This document shows, piece by piece, positions 47,883 through 58,526 of a DNA stretch of 64,000 nt. The first letter of the stretch is position 1; each line of letters begins with the position of its first letter. Position numbers and translations under genes: made by a program. Below the pieces are notes generated by a model. The model was not told the origin of the DNA and did no database searches. It was given only the letters and a program-made list of their open reading frames with translations. The stretch comes from Primula veris (Eukaryota; Streptophyta; Magnoliopsida; Ericales; Primulaceae): NCBI GenBank assembly GCA_963682055.1, contig OY821750.1:12402501-12466500 (forward strand), read 5' to 3'.

Positions 47883-48850
47883 CGAAACTGTATGACCTAA
47901 CAATTCTCACCCCTAATCTATTTCTCCATATAAAACACTATCCGATTTTGCTTAAAGTTTTTTACCTTTGGCCAATTCTCCGAATATCCGTTTATATAGA
48001 AACAATTTTCGACAGTCCGCACGTGTCGTAACACGGACCTGTAATTAATAACTTTCCCCAAAATTAGTCCAACCTAAGCATATAACTTTGGTAACTATAA
48101 CAAATATGCAAATTTCTAATAAAAAAAAACAAAACTCATCAAGAAAAAACCAGTCTTTGGAAACATTATCTGTTAGTATTTAATAGATACAGACAAAATA
48201 TCTGGAAATTAAAACACAAGAATCAACATGTACAATTCACTTGTAATTAATCATATGGTGAGGAGATAGGATTAAAGATAACAATTTGATGGTTTATAAA
48301 AGATGGTAATTGGCACATAAATGAGAATATTTCATGTTGATTTGATAGGAAATTAAATAATTTATTTACCTTTTTTTTGAGAATGCAAGAAGAACAGAGC
48401 TTAGTCACTCTTATTCCCAGTCTTTTTTTTATGTATTTGTATATATATAAACATATAAATATATATATAGAGAGAAGAAAACAACCACATAGGTACAACA
48501 TGCCTTACAAAACATTTAGTTTAGTAGTATAGAGTTTGGCAGGCCAAAGTTTTCTGTTCATTGGCACCATACTTGTCAAACTGTTAAAAAACGGAAGCGG
48601 GAAACGATACAAGAATTAAAAGCATTGCATCATTACTAATAAAATAAAAGATAAATGCTAACACGTGTCATCATCGTGTAAATTGACGGAAATGTAATAA
48701 TAAGATTTATAAGCAGTAAATTATGTTAATATATGGTAAGTAAATTTGTAAATTGTGTTTATACCTTATTAAGCATATATCACTTACCATATATTATCAT
48801 CGTATATAACATTATTTAATAAAATAATATGTATATTAAAATATGTCCTG
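47883..48850 (-). promoter_or_regulatory. upstream region of the glycosylase gene
   Basis: Expected 5' UTR and promoter on the minus strand. In frame just upstream of the ATG is a TTG codon, which is not a plant start. No confident TATA box could be chosen because TATA-like words are abundant (47929-47945, 48440-48475). Direct TA-rich repeats near 48720-48830. No transposon terminus found. Confidence 0.4.
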
Positions 48851-49449
48851 AGGGACACATGTTAGCAAAACCGTAAAAAAAAAAAACATAATAAAATATT
48901 TAAGTAACATTAATAGAACCCTCCCGTATTTATAAAAAGTGCGAGCAATTAGATATATAATTCATAGATTTATACATACTTTTTAGACACTTCATTTCAT
49001 ATACACCATTTTTTGTAAAACATAAAACTAATTTTATAAGGTTTCATAAATTCAAGAATGTTTTATATTTGTTTCATTAAAAAAAATAATGAGTATCATG
49101 CTACCTGATGGAACTCGGGTAAACATCCGACCCGGCCCGGGTACTATGGTCGGCGGCACCTATTTGGAGAAAGACTCATTTGACTATTTTATTTGTTATT
49201 TTTTTATTGGTTTGCCATTTTTGGCTATTTGTAATTTGCCAAAAAGGTTAGACTATACATACTTTTCTTATTTGTCATTAGAGTTTATTATGTTTAATAT
49301 AATTATATGACTAAATCTCAGCTCTTTCCTGTAAACTTTTCTTACTTTCTCATCTCTTTTATGTGAAAAACATCACTTTGTTTTAAATTTTCAACACAAT
49401 CATATATTTTTTTTGAATCTCTTCTTGCTAAAAAGTAATATTCGTCATT

Positions 49450-49461
49450 TGGTATCAGAGC
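49450..49461 (+). promoter_or_regulatory. orphan primer-binding-site sequence
   Basis: TGGTATCAGAGC, the initiator tRNA-Met complement used by LTR retrotransposons, preceded by CGTCATT so an LTR could end in CA at 49447. No matching downstream LTR was found in the window, so the element is truncated or too diverged to pair by eye. Confidence 0.65.
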
Positions 49462-49501
49462 AAGATTTCTTGGCGTAATGTGAAAGTTAGGGTTTGTGAT
49501 T

Positions 49502-49750
49502 ATGGGTTCAAATGCAGGTCTGGATTTTATGAAGGCACGAAAAATATGGATTTTAACCGATATAATGTTGGAGCAAAATCGAGTGTTAGAGGTGTTACAA
49601 AATTATGTAAATAAACTCGAGGAGGAGATGACGAAGTTTGTTTGTAGGTCCCAAACAGATGCCTCATCGCAAGTAAAAAACCTAAGGTTTATAGATCGTT
49701 CTAAAATCGAATATTATCACGCACTTGAAGATCTTATGTTTTTTTTATAA
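49502..49750 (+). CDS. unrecognised ORF downstream of the primer-binding site
   Basis: ATG (MGSNAGLDFMKARK) 40 bases after the orphan primer-binding site, ~82 residues, with a coiled-coil-like NYVNKLEEEMTKF stretch. The position is where gag would start in a retrotransposon. No zinc knuckle or protease motif. Probably the remnant of the N-terminal part of a gag-like protein; function unknown. Confidence 0.4.
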   Translation: MGSNAGLDFMKARKIWILTDIMLEQNRVLEVLQNYVNKLEEEMTKFVCRSQTDASSQVKNLRFIDRSKIEYYHALEDLMFFL

Positions 49751-49832
49751 AAAACCGGAAGGTAAAACTCAAGGGCCTTTTAAATGTATTGATATTATTA
49801 GATAGTTTGAGGCATGATTTTTTGGTGTTGAT

Positions 49833-50444
49833 ATGCTTGTTCGCTTAGAAAATTCACATGTTTATGAGACTTTTAAGACGCTTGGTGATATTATGTCTCA
49901 CTTATGTGGAAAGAGTAATGAATATGTGGATGAGCTAATGGTAAACACGAAATTTGAAAATCGTATCTATGACGAATATGATGATTTGATAGTTTACGAT
50001 ATGGCTTTGGAGCCGCTAAATAGTTTTTCGTTGGTTAATTTTGAGGAAATCGACAATTATAATTTTGGCGAAGGCCTTAAAGAGTGTGTGTATGATGATA
50101 TATACGTCGATGTTGATGGTGAAGATGAGCAAGTGAATTGTTACGAAAATTGCATAATATTTGAAACTATTAGAAATTTTGATACTGCTTATTTAAGATA
50201 CACTTGTGAGTTAGATGAAGGCGGTCTTATTATCGAAAATTGTGATGAGTTTTATAATTTAGATGCTCCTCCGCCTTGACCGGATTGGTATGAATTAGAA
50301 AAAGAAGTCGATAAATATAATTCTTCTTCGATTGAAAACATTGATTTGAGAATTTTTCGTAATAATAAATGGCTAAATTATTTAAACCCATACGAAGGTC
50401 ATGTATTGGGTATTAAGACTCATGTGATATTTTTAAATTTTTAG
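49833..50444 (+). pseudogene. unrecognised acidic ORF, broken by one TGA
   Basis: 148 residues from an ATG to a TGA at 50277-50279; the same frame stays open for a further 54 codons (DWYELEKEVDKYN, NKWLNYLNPYEGHV) to a TAG at 50442-50444. The protein is strongly acidic and Tyr/Asn-rich (EYDDLIVYDMALEPLN, YDDIYVDVDGEDEQ). CGA to TGA would explain the stop. No known domain recognised. Different frame from the ORF at 49502. Likely part of a retroelement-like unit since it follows a primer-binding site, but it does not resemble gag or pol. Confidence 0.45.
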
Positions 50445-50503
50445 ATACCCCGACACTATTTGATTATTTATCACAACGGAAAATGTAAAAAATTCACAGA
50501 TGA

Positions 50504-50911
50504 TTGAAAGACCAAATTTTTCTGTGTAGAAATCAACCTTATATTTACAAAATTACCAATACACTTGTAGTAGAGACCTTTAGGAAGACCCTCGAACTGG
50601 AATTTCGGCCTTTGGATGAGTATTGGCCGAGTTATGATTGTTTAAAGTTCGATAAATTATGCAGTTTTCTCTGGACAGATTCGGGTGACCTAGGTAAAAC
50701 TATAGTTTTTAATAGTAAATGCCCTTATTTTTTGTTAAATTTTGGTGACAAGTTAGGGGAGACTCTAAGGAAGATTCTCCGACTCGAATCGATGAATTCG
50801 GGTATACAGTTAACGAGTTATGAGTTTTTGAAATTAATAGTATATTGCAGTTTTTTCTTTGCAGATTTGTTAACTCAAAAAAAGTTAAATCCGTCCCGTC
50901 CCAATCCGTAA
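50504..50911 (+). pseudogene. unrecognised ORF with internal repeat-like motifs
   Basis: Open frame without an ATG at its 5' limit. Two similar halves: TFRKTLELEFRPLDEYW-SYDCLKF and TLRKILRLESMNSGIQLTSYEFLKL, each a T-(F/L)RK-L-LE start and a SY-(C/F)LK end about 25 residues later, suggesting an internal duplication. The distal part (from about 50870) runs into hAT-like DNA. No family recognised. Confidence 0.35.
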
Positions 50912-50981
50912 AAAAATTCATGGGTTGGGTTAGGGTTGGGGTTTCCAAACCGCGGGTTAATCCACCTCAACCCGTTTCAAT

Positions 50982-51012
<31 letters not shown>

Positions 51013-52003
51013 AATTTTCTCAAAATCTTTTTTAATAAGCGGTCCAACTCTTCGTTTCCCAATGTTCAAAATAAACTCTCCAGTTCCAAATAAGCTATTC
51101 ACTTTCCATTCTTCCTCGTCTCTTCACTTTCCATTCTTCCTCATCTCTCCAGTTCTGTGCTCCTCTCTCTCTTTCTGAAAATGGTAAGTTTCATTCTTCA
51201 TATTCTTTGCTTTTCAATGGTTGTGATCAAATCAATTAATTAAAAAATATAAAACAGTATTTTTTTTTATAAATAAATATAAAACATTCTCTCCCTTTCT
51301 TTTATCGTCTGACAAACTCATGTTCTGTCCAAATTAAATATTCATCATGAAAGACTTAACAACATCATCTTATATGTTTTATGTGTACAACATCATCTTA
51401 TTTGATTGATATATTGTCTAATACTTGCAGAAATTTGGGAGTTTCTATATTATAAAAGTATTGATTTAAGAAAAATTATATATATAGACAAAAAATCGTT
51501 GGATTGTCCAAACTTAAGCTTAATGATTCGATTGATATATTGTCTTATAAATTCAATGTATTATCTCGTACTTACAAAAAGAATGAATTTTTAATATGGG
51601 TATAGGTAGTATGGGTGGTTAATTTATTTTTAAAAACTTTATTTGTAATTGAAGTATAGGCAAATATGAAATTATATAAAGTTATTACGAAATCTGTAGC
51701 TATTGAAGTTGTGGATTCAATTAGGTGTTTTTTACTTGTATAAAGTTGGAGTCTTTAGTTGGAGCAGACAGAAAAATAATGAAAAATTAATGACTAAAAT
51801 GAAAATTCAAGAAACAACCCGCACCCAATCCGCCCCGCTTGATAATGGATTGGGTTGGGTTGGGTTGGAGTTTTAATTATAATGGGTTGGGTTGAGTTGA
51901 GATTTGAATTTTACTAATTCGCCTCAATCCGTCCCGCCATTTATTTTATGGGGCGGGTTAGGATTGAGACCAATCCGCCACAATCCGTCCCGTGCCCACC
52001 CCT
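50880..52003. mobile_element. hAT-like TAGGGGTGGGCA-type element, left end uncertain
   Basis: The right end reads GTGCCCACCCCTA (complement TAGGGGTGGGCAC), a widespread hAT terminus, with subterminal GGGTTGGGTTGGGTTGGAG and AATCCGTCCCG words. Similar GGGTTGGGTTAGGG and AATCCG words occur at 50880-50945 but in the same orientation, so the left terminus is rearranged or missing. The middle contains gene-like DNA (see next entry). TSD not identified. Confidence 0.5.
51095..51195 (+). other. captured 5' UTR / first-exon-like fragment
   Basis: Pyrimidine-rich direct repeat (CACTTTCCATTCTTCCTC occurs twice, 51095 and 51125), then CTCTCTCTTTCTGAAAATGGTAAGT: a start codon immediately followed by a perfect splice donor, as in short first exons of plant housekeeping genes. 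It lies between two hAT-like flanks, so it may be host sequence captured by a transposon. Confidence 0.4.
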
Positions 52004-52059
52004 ATATAAATAGATTGGCAAAAAAGAGAAATTGTTACTAATTAACTCAACTTTTTAGG

Positions 52060-53480
52060 CTTTAACGAGCTGAACTAACTTAATTAATTTCTCGTGGATA
52101 CAACCCTAACCTCCAGGAATATATTGCACCGACATTTTTACTTTTGTGACTTGGTTATATGGAAAAAACACATCTGCGAGAAAGTCAATATTTTTGCTTC
52201 GTTGTCAGGTAATTAATTTTAGGTTTTCATCGGTTCTATAAGAACTTGAAGATTGTTTAGAAACCATCAACTTGCTTTCGAATCAATTTTGGCCAAACTG
52301 CCAATATGATCCCATAACCTAGACAGTTATTGTAACTAGTTAGGGTTAAATGGTTAATGCAATTGGTTATGTGTAACCAATTACATATACCGGTTAGCAC
52401 AGGTCTAACCATTTAATCCTATTTAAAGCTCTATATCCTTGCCAATGTTTATATTATTTGATGGTACCACAACTGGATAGTTTATTGTATTCGTTAAGAG
52501 ACAAATCACATGTAAAGAAAAAAATTATAACCCGACAATCTATTGATAGAGATTTGCGTTCTTCCTTATCAAGTTCCTCTAATGTATCTGCACAAAAAGG
52601 TTTTTATTTGGTCTCTAATGACGACAATTTAAACCATTAAAATAAGGAGGTCTAGAAACTGACCTATATTTCATATGATCTTATATCCACAAATAGCCCA
52701 ATTTAACAACTACATAGATCTAGGATCTGACAACAATTGTTGGCTGGTATTTGTGTAGAGGTTCAATCTACAAGAGGCCTAATTGATTTTCTGAGAGTTT
52801 CAAACCACTGTAATCTTCACCAAGAGTACAACTCCTTAACAGGGTGAATTTGAACACTCACTTAATTAGTAAACGCAATTAGCTACCCCTTAATAGATTG
52901 GTAACCTGGAACTTTAATCCAAACCTACTTACAAGTCTATTTATTTTCTTGTTAGCTTTTGGTGAGAGATACGAGTATATTTAGTCATTAACCTCTTGGT
53001 GGTGTCTATCCACCCGGGTTTGATTCCAACCTCTAGCATTGCACAACCAAGTCTTAAGTGGGAGATCGTAGCGGTGGAACCTTATGCTAGTCTCTCTTGT
53101 TGATTTAGTCAAGATGCATATGAATAATACTGGCCCAAACATCACGGTTACAAACAGAATTTAGAGACAACGAGATGATGCATGGTGCCTTTTTGTCTTT
53201 AAAACACAAATTTATAACCTATTGTTGCCAAATACTAAATAGTTGTAATTTTTAGGCCAATAGACTTAAAAACATCTACAATAGTAACAATTTAAAATTG
53301 GACATCATGTTATTTTTCAATAGAGTTTCTCGCATTCTTCTCTCTCTCTATTTCCGAGATAAATTAATCTATCTTTTTTCTCCTTATTTCTTTAAATGAA
53401 AATCCAAAATAGAAACATCTAGTTTACCTGATTTAGTTACTCGACGAACCTTAACTCAACATTTTTATCACCAATTAGAG
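52060..53480. other. intergenic DNA with a possible SINE
   Basis: No gene. Around 52975-53080, CACCCGGGTTTGATTCCAAC resembles a tRNA B box, with TTAGTCATTAACCTC as a weak A box about 35 bases upstream; may be a tRNA-derived SINE. 52300-52400 has AACCAATTACATATACCGGTTAG words. Nothing else recognised. Confidence 0.35.
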
Positions 53481-53863
53481 TAGCAAAACAGAACGACCAA
53501 AATTTGTAACAATTAAATTTTAATTCAATGATGTTTTTCGGTTTTATACACCAACTTTTCAAACTTTCGGTTTTACAGCAACCTAACACTTTTTTTTTCA
53601 ATGTCTATTACAAAAAAAAAACATCATGTAACCTCATGTGTCGAGATTAATGATGTTTAATGTATTCAACTTTCCTCCAATTCACATTTACTGTACTGAA
53701 CTCTATTTTTTCTCAATTCATATATTAACTTAAGGTTTTGTTTCGATTTAATGCAATTTCGCTAAAAAAACACTAAATTCTGTCAAATGACTTTTTTTAC
53801 CCTTAACTAACAAAGGAAAAGACCATAGTACCCTTTTTCTCCAATCTGAAAACCTTTCTCCTA

Positions 53864-53866
<3 letters not shown>

Positions 53867-53940
<74 letters not shown>
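53867..53940. repeat. (AT)n microsatellite
   Basis: 74 bases of uninterrupted AT dinucleotides. The Ile-Tyr repeat ORFs on both strands come from this and are not genes. Confidence 0.98.
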
Positions 53941-53942
<2 letters not shown>

Positions 53943-54010
53943 TAATATGTAAGTACGTATGTATAGTCTGTATATATGTGTATATATAGTATGTACGCAA
54001 TATATATGTG

Positions 54011-54047
<37 letters not shown>

Positions 54048-54193
54048 GTGTGTATACATACATATTTATATACACACACGCATGCGGATATATCTATACA
54101 TATACAGACATATTTATACATATATATTACATACAAACATATAAATATACATATATACATACATATCTATACCCACATACATACATACATACA
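53941..54193. repeat. compound (TATG)n/(TG)n/(TA)n/(CATA)n microsatellite
   Basis: Mixed TATATG, a TG run at about 54032-54051, TACACACACG and CATACATACATAC units following the AT run, in the loop between inverted-repeat arms. Confidence 0.95.
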
Positions 54194-56653
54194 ATTGCAA
54201 ATAATTGGGGATAATGAACCCTAAGTTTGTTTGGTGTAACGGGATAGAAAGAAAAGTTATTTTTTTGGCTTTTATACGTGGCAAATATCGAAAAGAAAAA
54301 ATTACCTTTGCTAGTTGTTCCTTTTACACGAAATTTCATTAAATCGAAACAAAATCTTAAGTTAATTACACGAATTGAGAAAAATTAGAGTTCAATACAC
54401 TAAATGAGAATTGGGGGAAAGTTGAATACATTAAACATCATTCATCTCCTCATGTGCCCAATAGTTAGTGTTTGACAACTGGTAAATCTTACTTTGGTAC
54501 ACCAAACTTTCATTGTTTTTCGTTTATTATACCAACATTCCAAACTTATGATTTAGTAGAGGGAAACATACGTTTAATATACCAAACTATCAGACGTTAT
54601 TATAAAATGTACCAAATTATAAGATTTAATAATTTAAGTATTTAATTTTGTTTTACTTTTACAAATCAGTTTTTTGGCTAAATCGATCTCATAATTTTGT
54701 CACACGCTATCACGTGACCGGATTAAAGTGTAATTAACTTTTCCCCCTCAAAAACAGAAATAATAGTATCATACAAAAAATTGTACGTTTCATTTGAAGG
54801 GAGAAAACGAGAAAAAAGAAAAAGAAAAAGAAAATACCCATTAATTTGGTCGGGTGATCGCACATGACACGATTATGAGATCAATTTGGTTGAACGGTCT
54901 GATTTTTGAAATAGATCAAAGTTTGATACTTAAATTGTTAATATTAATAGTTTGATACATTTTTTATTAACGTCCGATAGGTGACTGTACTAAATGTATT
55001 TTTTTCCAATTAGTACACTGATGTTACACTTTTTTCACTATTTGTAAATTTGGATTGTTGTGGTACCAAAATATAGTTTTACTTTTTCTGAATATTACTA
55101 TTTGAACCATTTTTTTGTGGAAAGGTGAAATCGATCTTTAATAAATGTAAGCTCTACAAGTAGTTCATATGATTAAATATCAAACAATTCTAGCTTAAAT
55201 TTATCTGGTAAATAATCTAAATGATAATTCATATTATATATTTGTATGAGTCATTCCAATGTTATTTATATTAAATTTAAGGCCTTTTTTAAAATTTATT
55301 TTTGCATATATTGAGTCAAAACCACTAAAATTGTGTTATTTCACTGATTTTGATACTTCATTATTAAATTTTGATGACTGTGGTTCAAAATAGTCATGGG
55401 GTAGTTTACAATGGATAAGTTTAGTCTCATTTTTGAGGAAATAAAAAATAATTTAATATTATTTAATTGTAATTTTTTGCCAAAACTAAGAATTTTATTT
55501 TGATATTAGTTGTAATTTGTTTTGATGGTAAGCATGTAAAAATTCGACACGAGCTTTAATACTATATTATGTATTTTTTAAAATTTTGATTCAACACATG
55601 TTTTTTTAGTAATATATATACTGTATTTTTCTATTATGTAATTCAACATAATTTTAGGTGGATATCTTGATGATGATCATGATGTGGTAGCGTACTATTA
55701 CAATTAACTTGAATGAGTGTATTTTGATAAAATATCATTTCCCCATTCAAGAAACTAACAAATTTGTATTAAATAGTATGAAAAGGATAACGTTGGTGTA
55801 CTAAATCGAAAATTTGAAATGTTGGTTTATAAAATCGAAAAAAAAATGTAAAGGGAGGCGTAAAAAAATGTAATTAAAAATTATCTAACGAACACATAGG
55901 TCACGTGGTGACTTTTCTGTAGCAAATGCTGGAATAAAGGAAAAAAAATGTTAGGTTGGTATATAAATCGAAACTTTAAACAACTGGTGTAAAAAATAAA
56001 AAATAGTGTAAATTTTGATATACCAAAGTATGATTTACCCTACTATTTGATCTGATTAGCATACATTATATATTTGGAAAAAATTCACATTGGTTGTCAA
56101 AGAGTACGAAAATGTAATAGCATTGGGAGAGTTTAAATGAAATCGAAAACGTTAGCATTGAGCATTTCATATCATTTTCTCGTTGCCGAAAAATTCATTA
56201 ATTTCTCATTAGAACTGATTATATTTATTATCGGCTAATTTAGAAAATTATGAGGAGTGGTTGATAAGATTATATACTCCCTCATCGTTCTACTTGTATT
56301 AAATAAAATTAGCTTATGAGATTATAAAATAAACGTACTTATTTATCGTAAACATTCCCTTCTGGTTTAATAAATAATGCAATTACTAAATACCCAAATA
56401 TTATAATAACTATTCTAGTTTCATATTTCATTTAGCGTATCATATACGATCCGTCTGATCCTTAAAGGGATACAATGCTTAATCTATTTAATTCCAAACC
56501 ACTAAATATTGTTCCCGACTAATTTAAATCAATTAAAAACTCAAAGACTGGAATTAATCTTTTCAACAATTACAAAACAAGAAGAATCTTGTAAAAGAAT
56601 TAAAGAAAGAAGGAAAAAAAGACTTCCACAATTTCACGATTATTTTAGTTTTC

Positions 56654-57245
56654 ACTACAAAAAAAAATGGACATACCAACATTTTAACTTTTCAAAACTG
56701 TTAATAAATTGAGTAATTCTAAAATTTAACAACAGAATAGCAAATAATTTTATTTCTAAACTGTTGTTAAAATTTAGCTATGCTGACTTTAGTAACAATT
56801 TTTAAAAAGTAAATTGTTGTTATATAAACTTTTTCTTATATTGTTTTTTATTAAATGTTTTTTTTTTCTTTTATAAACAAAAACTTCATTAATATAGATG
56901 GGCCAGACCCAACTTAAATCAACAAGGTGAAAACGGAAAAAAAAGATACAAACTATTACAAACTGAGAATATTAGTCATATGTCACATTTTATAATATTT
57001 TTTAAATGTAGGTCCTGGGTCGATTTTTTTTTAACTTGCATTCACCCGGGCCAATAAAAAAGAGGTTAAAAGTTATTTTTAAACTTAAAAAATAACTTAT
57101 AATCTATACGAAAAAAATATTAAAATGTAATAAAGAGATTAAAAGTTATTTTTAAGTTTAAAAAAGATATTATAATCTACACGATAAATATATCAAAATG
57201 TAAAAAAATAACTTAAAACCTATTTTTTTTTTAGTATGTTTTAGT
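56654..57245. mobile_element. CACTA-like terminus
   Basis: CACTACAAAAAAAAATGG at 56654 matches the CACTACAA-type end of plant CACTA (En/Spm) elements and is followed by subterminal TTAACAACAGAAT and CTGTTGTTAAAATTT, which pair with each other. A weak opposite end (TTTTAGTATGTTTTAGTG) is at 57228-57246. No transposase. Confidence 0.35.
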
Positions 57246-57331
57246 GTTTGTTTAAATTATTAAGTAAAAACAGTAGTAGGAAGGTCTATGTGTCATTGCT
57301 GAAACTTAAATAATAAGTAAGTAGATATTTG

Positions 57332-58108
57332 AAACGGGAAGGGGTAGAGGACGGTAACTTTGTAAGACTATCAAAACTGTAAAAGTTTGACAATTGGGTT
57401 AGGAAAATTTTAATGGTCCAAATTTAATGAGAAAAAAATGAAACAAACTTAAAAAGGTTTCTATTTTTATGGAAAGATAAAGCAACAGATGGGGAGAGAA
57501 GACCTGTTCTCATTCGTCCTCTCCTCTTGGTCTCCATTTTCGTTGCTTTCAATTAAATTAAAAAAAACTCCAATACAAATGGGTTTAGTCTTTAATTAAA
57601 ATTGATTAATTCATTTGTGTTCCCAGGAAAAATAACTCCCTAATTCAAATGGGTTTCATCTTATTAAAGAAAAGATTGTTTCATTTGTGTTACCAGGAAT
57701 AAGAATCACTCTATTCAAATGGGTTTTATCTTTGATTAAAGAAAGATAATTTCATTTGTGTTGCAAAAATAAAGAATTATTTTATTTTTAATTATAAGTT
57801 TTTTGACACTGTTTTAATATCAAATTGGATGTTAAATATTTATGTAATTTTTGGATTGAAAATCAATTTTTTAAAAAGCAAATCAGTGGTTTTGATTGTG
57901 GTGGATCATATTTATATTTCTATCTCACAAAAAAAAAGGAAAGATCCATATTTGGGCTTTCATATATCAAATCCTCTTATTTAGTATTTTGTTAATAATC
58001 TTGACCATTAAAATTTTCCTAATCCAATGGTCAAGTTTTTGCAGTTTTGGTAGTCTTACAAAGTTGCAGTCCTCTACCCTTTTCCCATTTGAAACTCCAA
58101 GCTTTCCA
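57332..58108. repeat. long inverted repeat (~100-bp arms)
   Basis: Left arm 57332-57425 contains GGGTAGAGGAC, CTTTGTAAGACTA and GGAAAATTTTAATGGTC; right arm 57997-58105 contains the complements GACCATTAAAATTTTCC, TAGTCTTACAAAG and GTCCTCTACCC. Arms match at about 85-90 percent by eye, separated by ~570 bases. Probably a MITE; no TSD seen. Confidence 0.75.
57566..57777. repeat. ~70-bp tandem repeat, 3 copies
   Basis: Units share AATTCAAATGGGTTT, ATTAAAGAAAAGATT and TTTCATTTGTGTT-CCAGG, starting near 57569, 57640 and 57709. They fill the loop of the inverted repeat at 57332-58108. Confidence 0.88.
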
Positions 58109-58220
58109 AACCTTAAAAATGCATGAAACTTAATTTCTTCATAAACTTGATTTTTCACGTCCTATATGAAGGACTAATAGCCTACTAAAATAGGAATATA
58201 GGCTCAAAATACTTATAAGC

Positions 58221-58526
58221 TTAGTTCATGCTAGGCCCAGACTTTGAACCATGACCAAAATCCCACTCTTTCTTCTCTTCTTTCAACTTTCGAACTTCTT
58301 TATGTAACTCTTCATTCTCATTTATCATATTTTCCTAAAACTCAATTTCTCCATAAAACCATTCCTCTAAATCTTCTACCCTTTGAATATATCCTTGTAA
58401 ATATCCGTTTGCATGTGTAAGTTGCTTCATTTCTTGCTCACATTCTGCAATTTTCCTATCATTTTCTGCATTTTTTCTTTCTAATTCCTTAATCCTCATG
58501 CACTGAACATATATAATTTCCTCCAT
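58221..58526 (-). pseudogene. small coiled-coil reading frame interrupted by TAG
   Basis: From ATG at 58526: 63 residues (MEEIIYVQCMRIKELE, NAENDRKIAECEQEMKQL, RVEDLEEWFYGEIEF) to a TAG at 58335-58337. The same frame continues for 37 codons (ENMINENEELHKEVRKLKEE, then FGHGSKSGPSMN) to a TAA at 58221-58223, still with a heptad-like charged pattern, so the TAG is probably a disabling mutation in one coiled-coil protein of about 101 residues. No family recognised; it could be the C-terminal part of a larger protein whose upstream exons are lost. Confidence 0.5.

Larger units (their letters stand above)
53520..56040. mobile_element. cluster of nested inverted-repeat (Mutator-like/MITE) elements
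   Basis: Three sets of arms pair by eye: 53530-53640 with 55870-56030 (CCAACCTAACA and TTTACACCA words); 53650-53765 with 54340-54445 (GATGTTTAATGTATTCAACTTT and TTTTGTTTCGATTTAATG); 54482-54540 with 55985-56040 (GGTAAATC-TACTTTGGTA ends). Long arms without coding sequence fit MULE-like MITEs inserted into one another. Exact ends and TSDs could not be set. Microsatellites fill the loop between the first inner arms. Confidence 0.6.

Noticed and set aside
47883..47903. Seven extra N-terminal residues of the glycosylase starting at 47903
   Set aside because: The codon there is TTG; the first ATG in frame is at 47882.
48843..48870. TGTCCTGAGGGACACATG as start of an LTR for the orphan primer-binding site
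   Set aside because: It is a short palindrome with no second copy downstream of 50911, so an LTR cannot be claimed.
53803..54224. Several ORFs on both strands rich in Ile-Tyr and Thr-His
   Set aside because: They are translations of AT, TG and CATA microsatellites.
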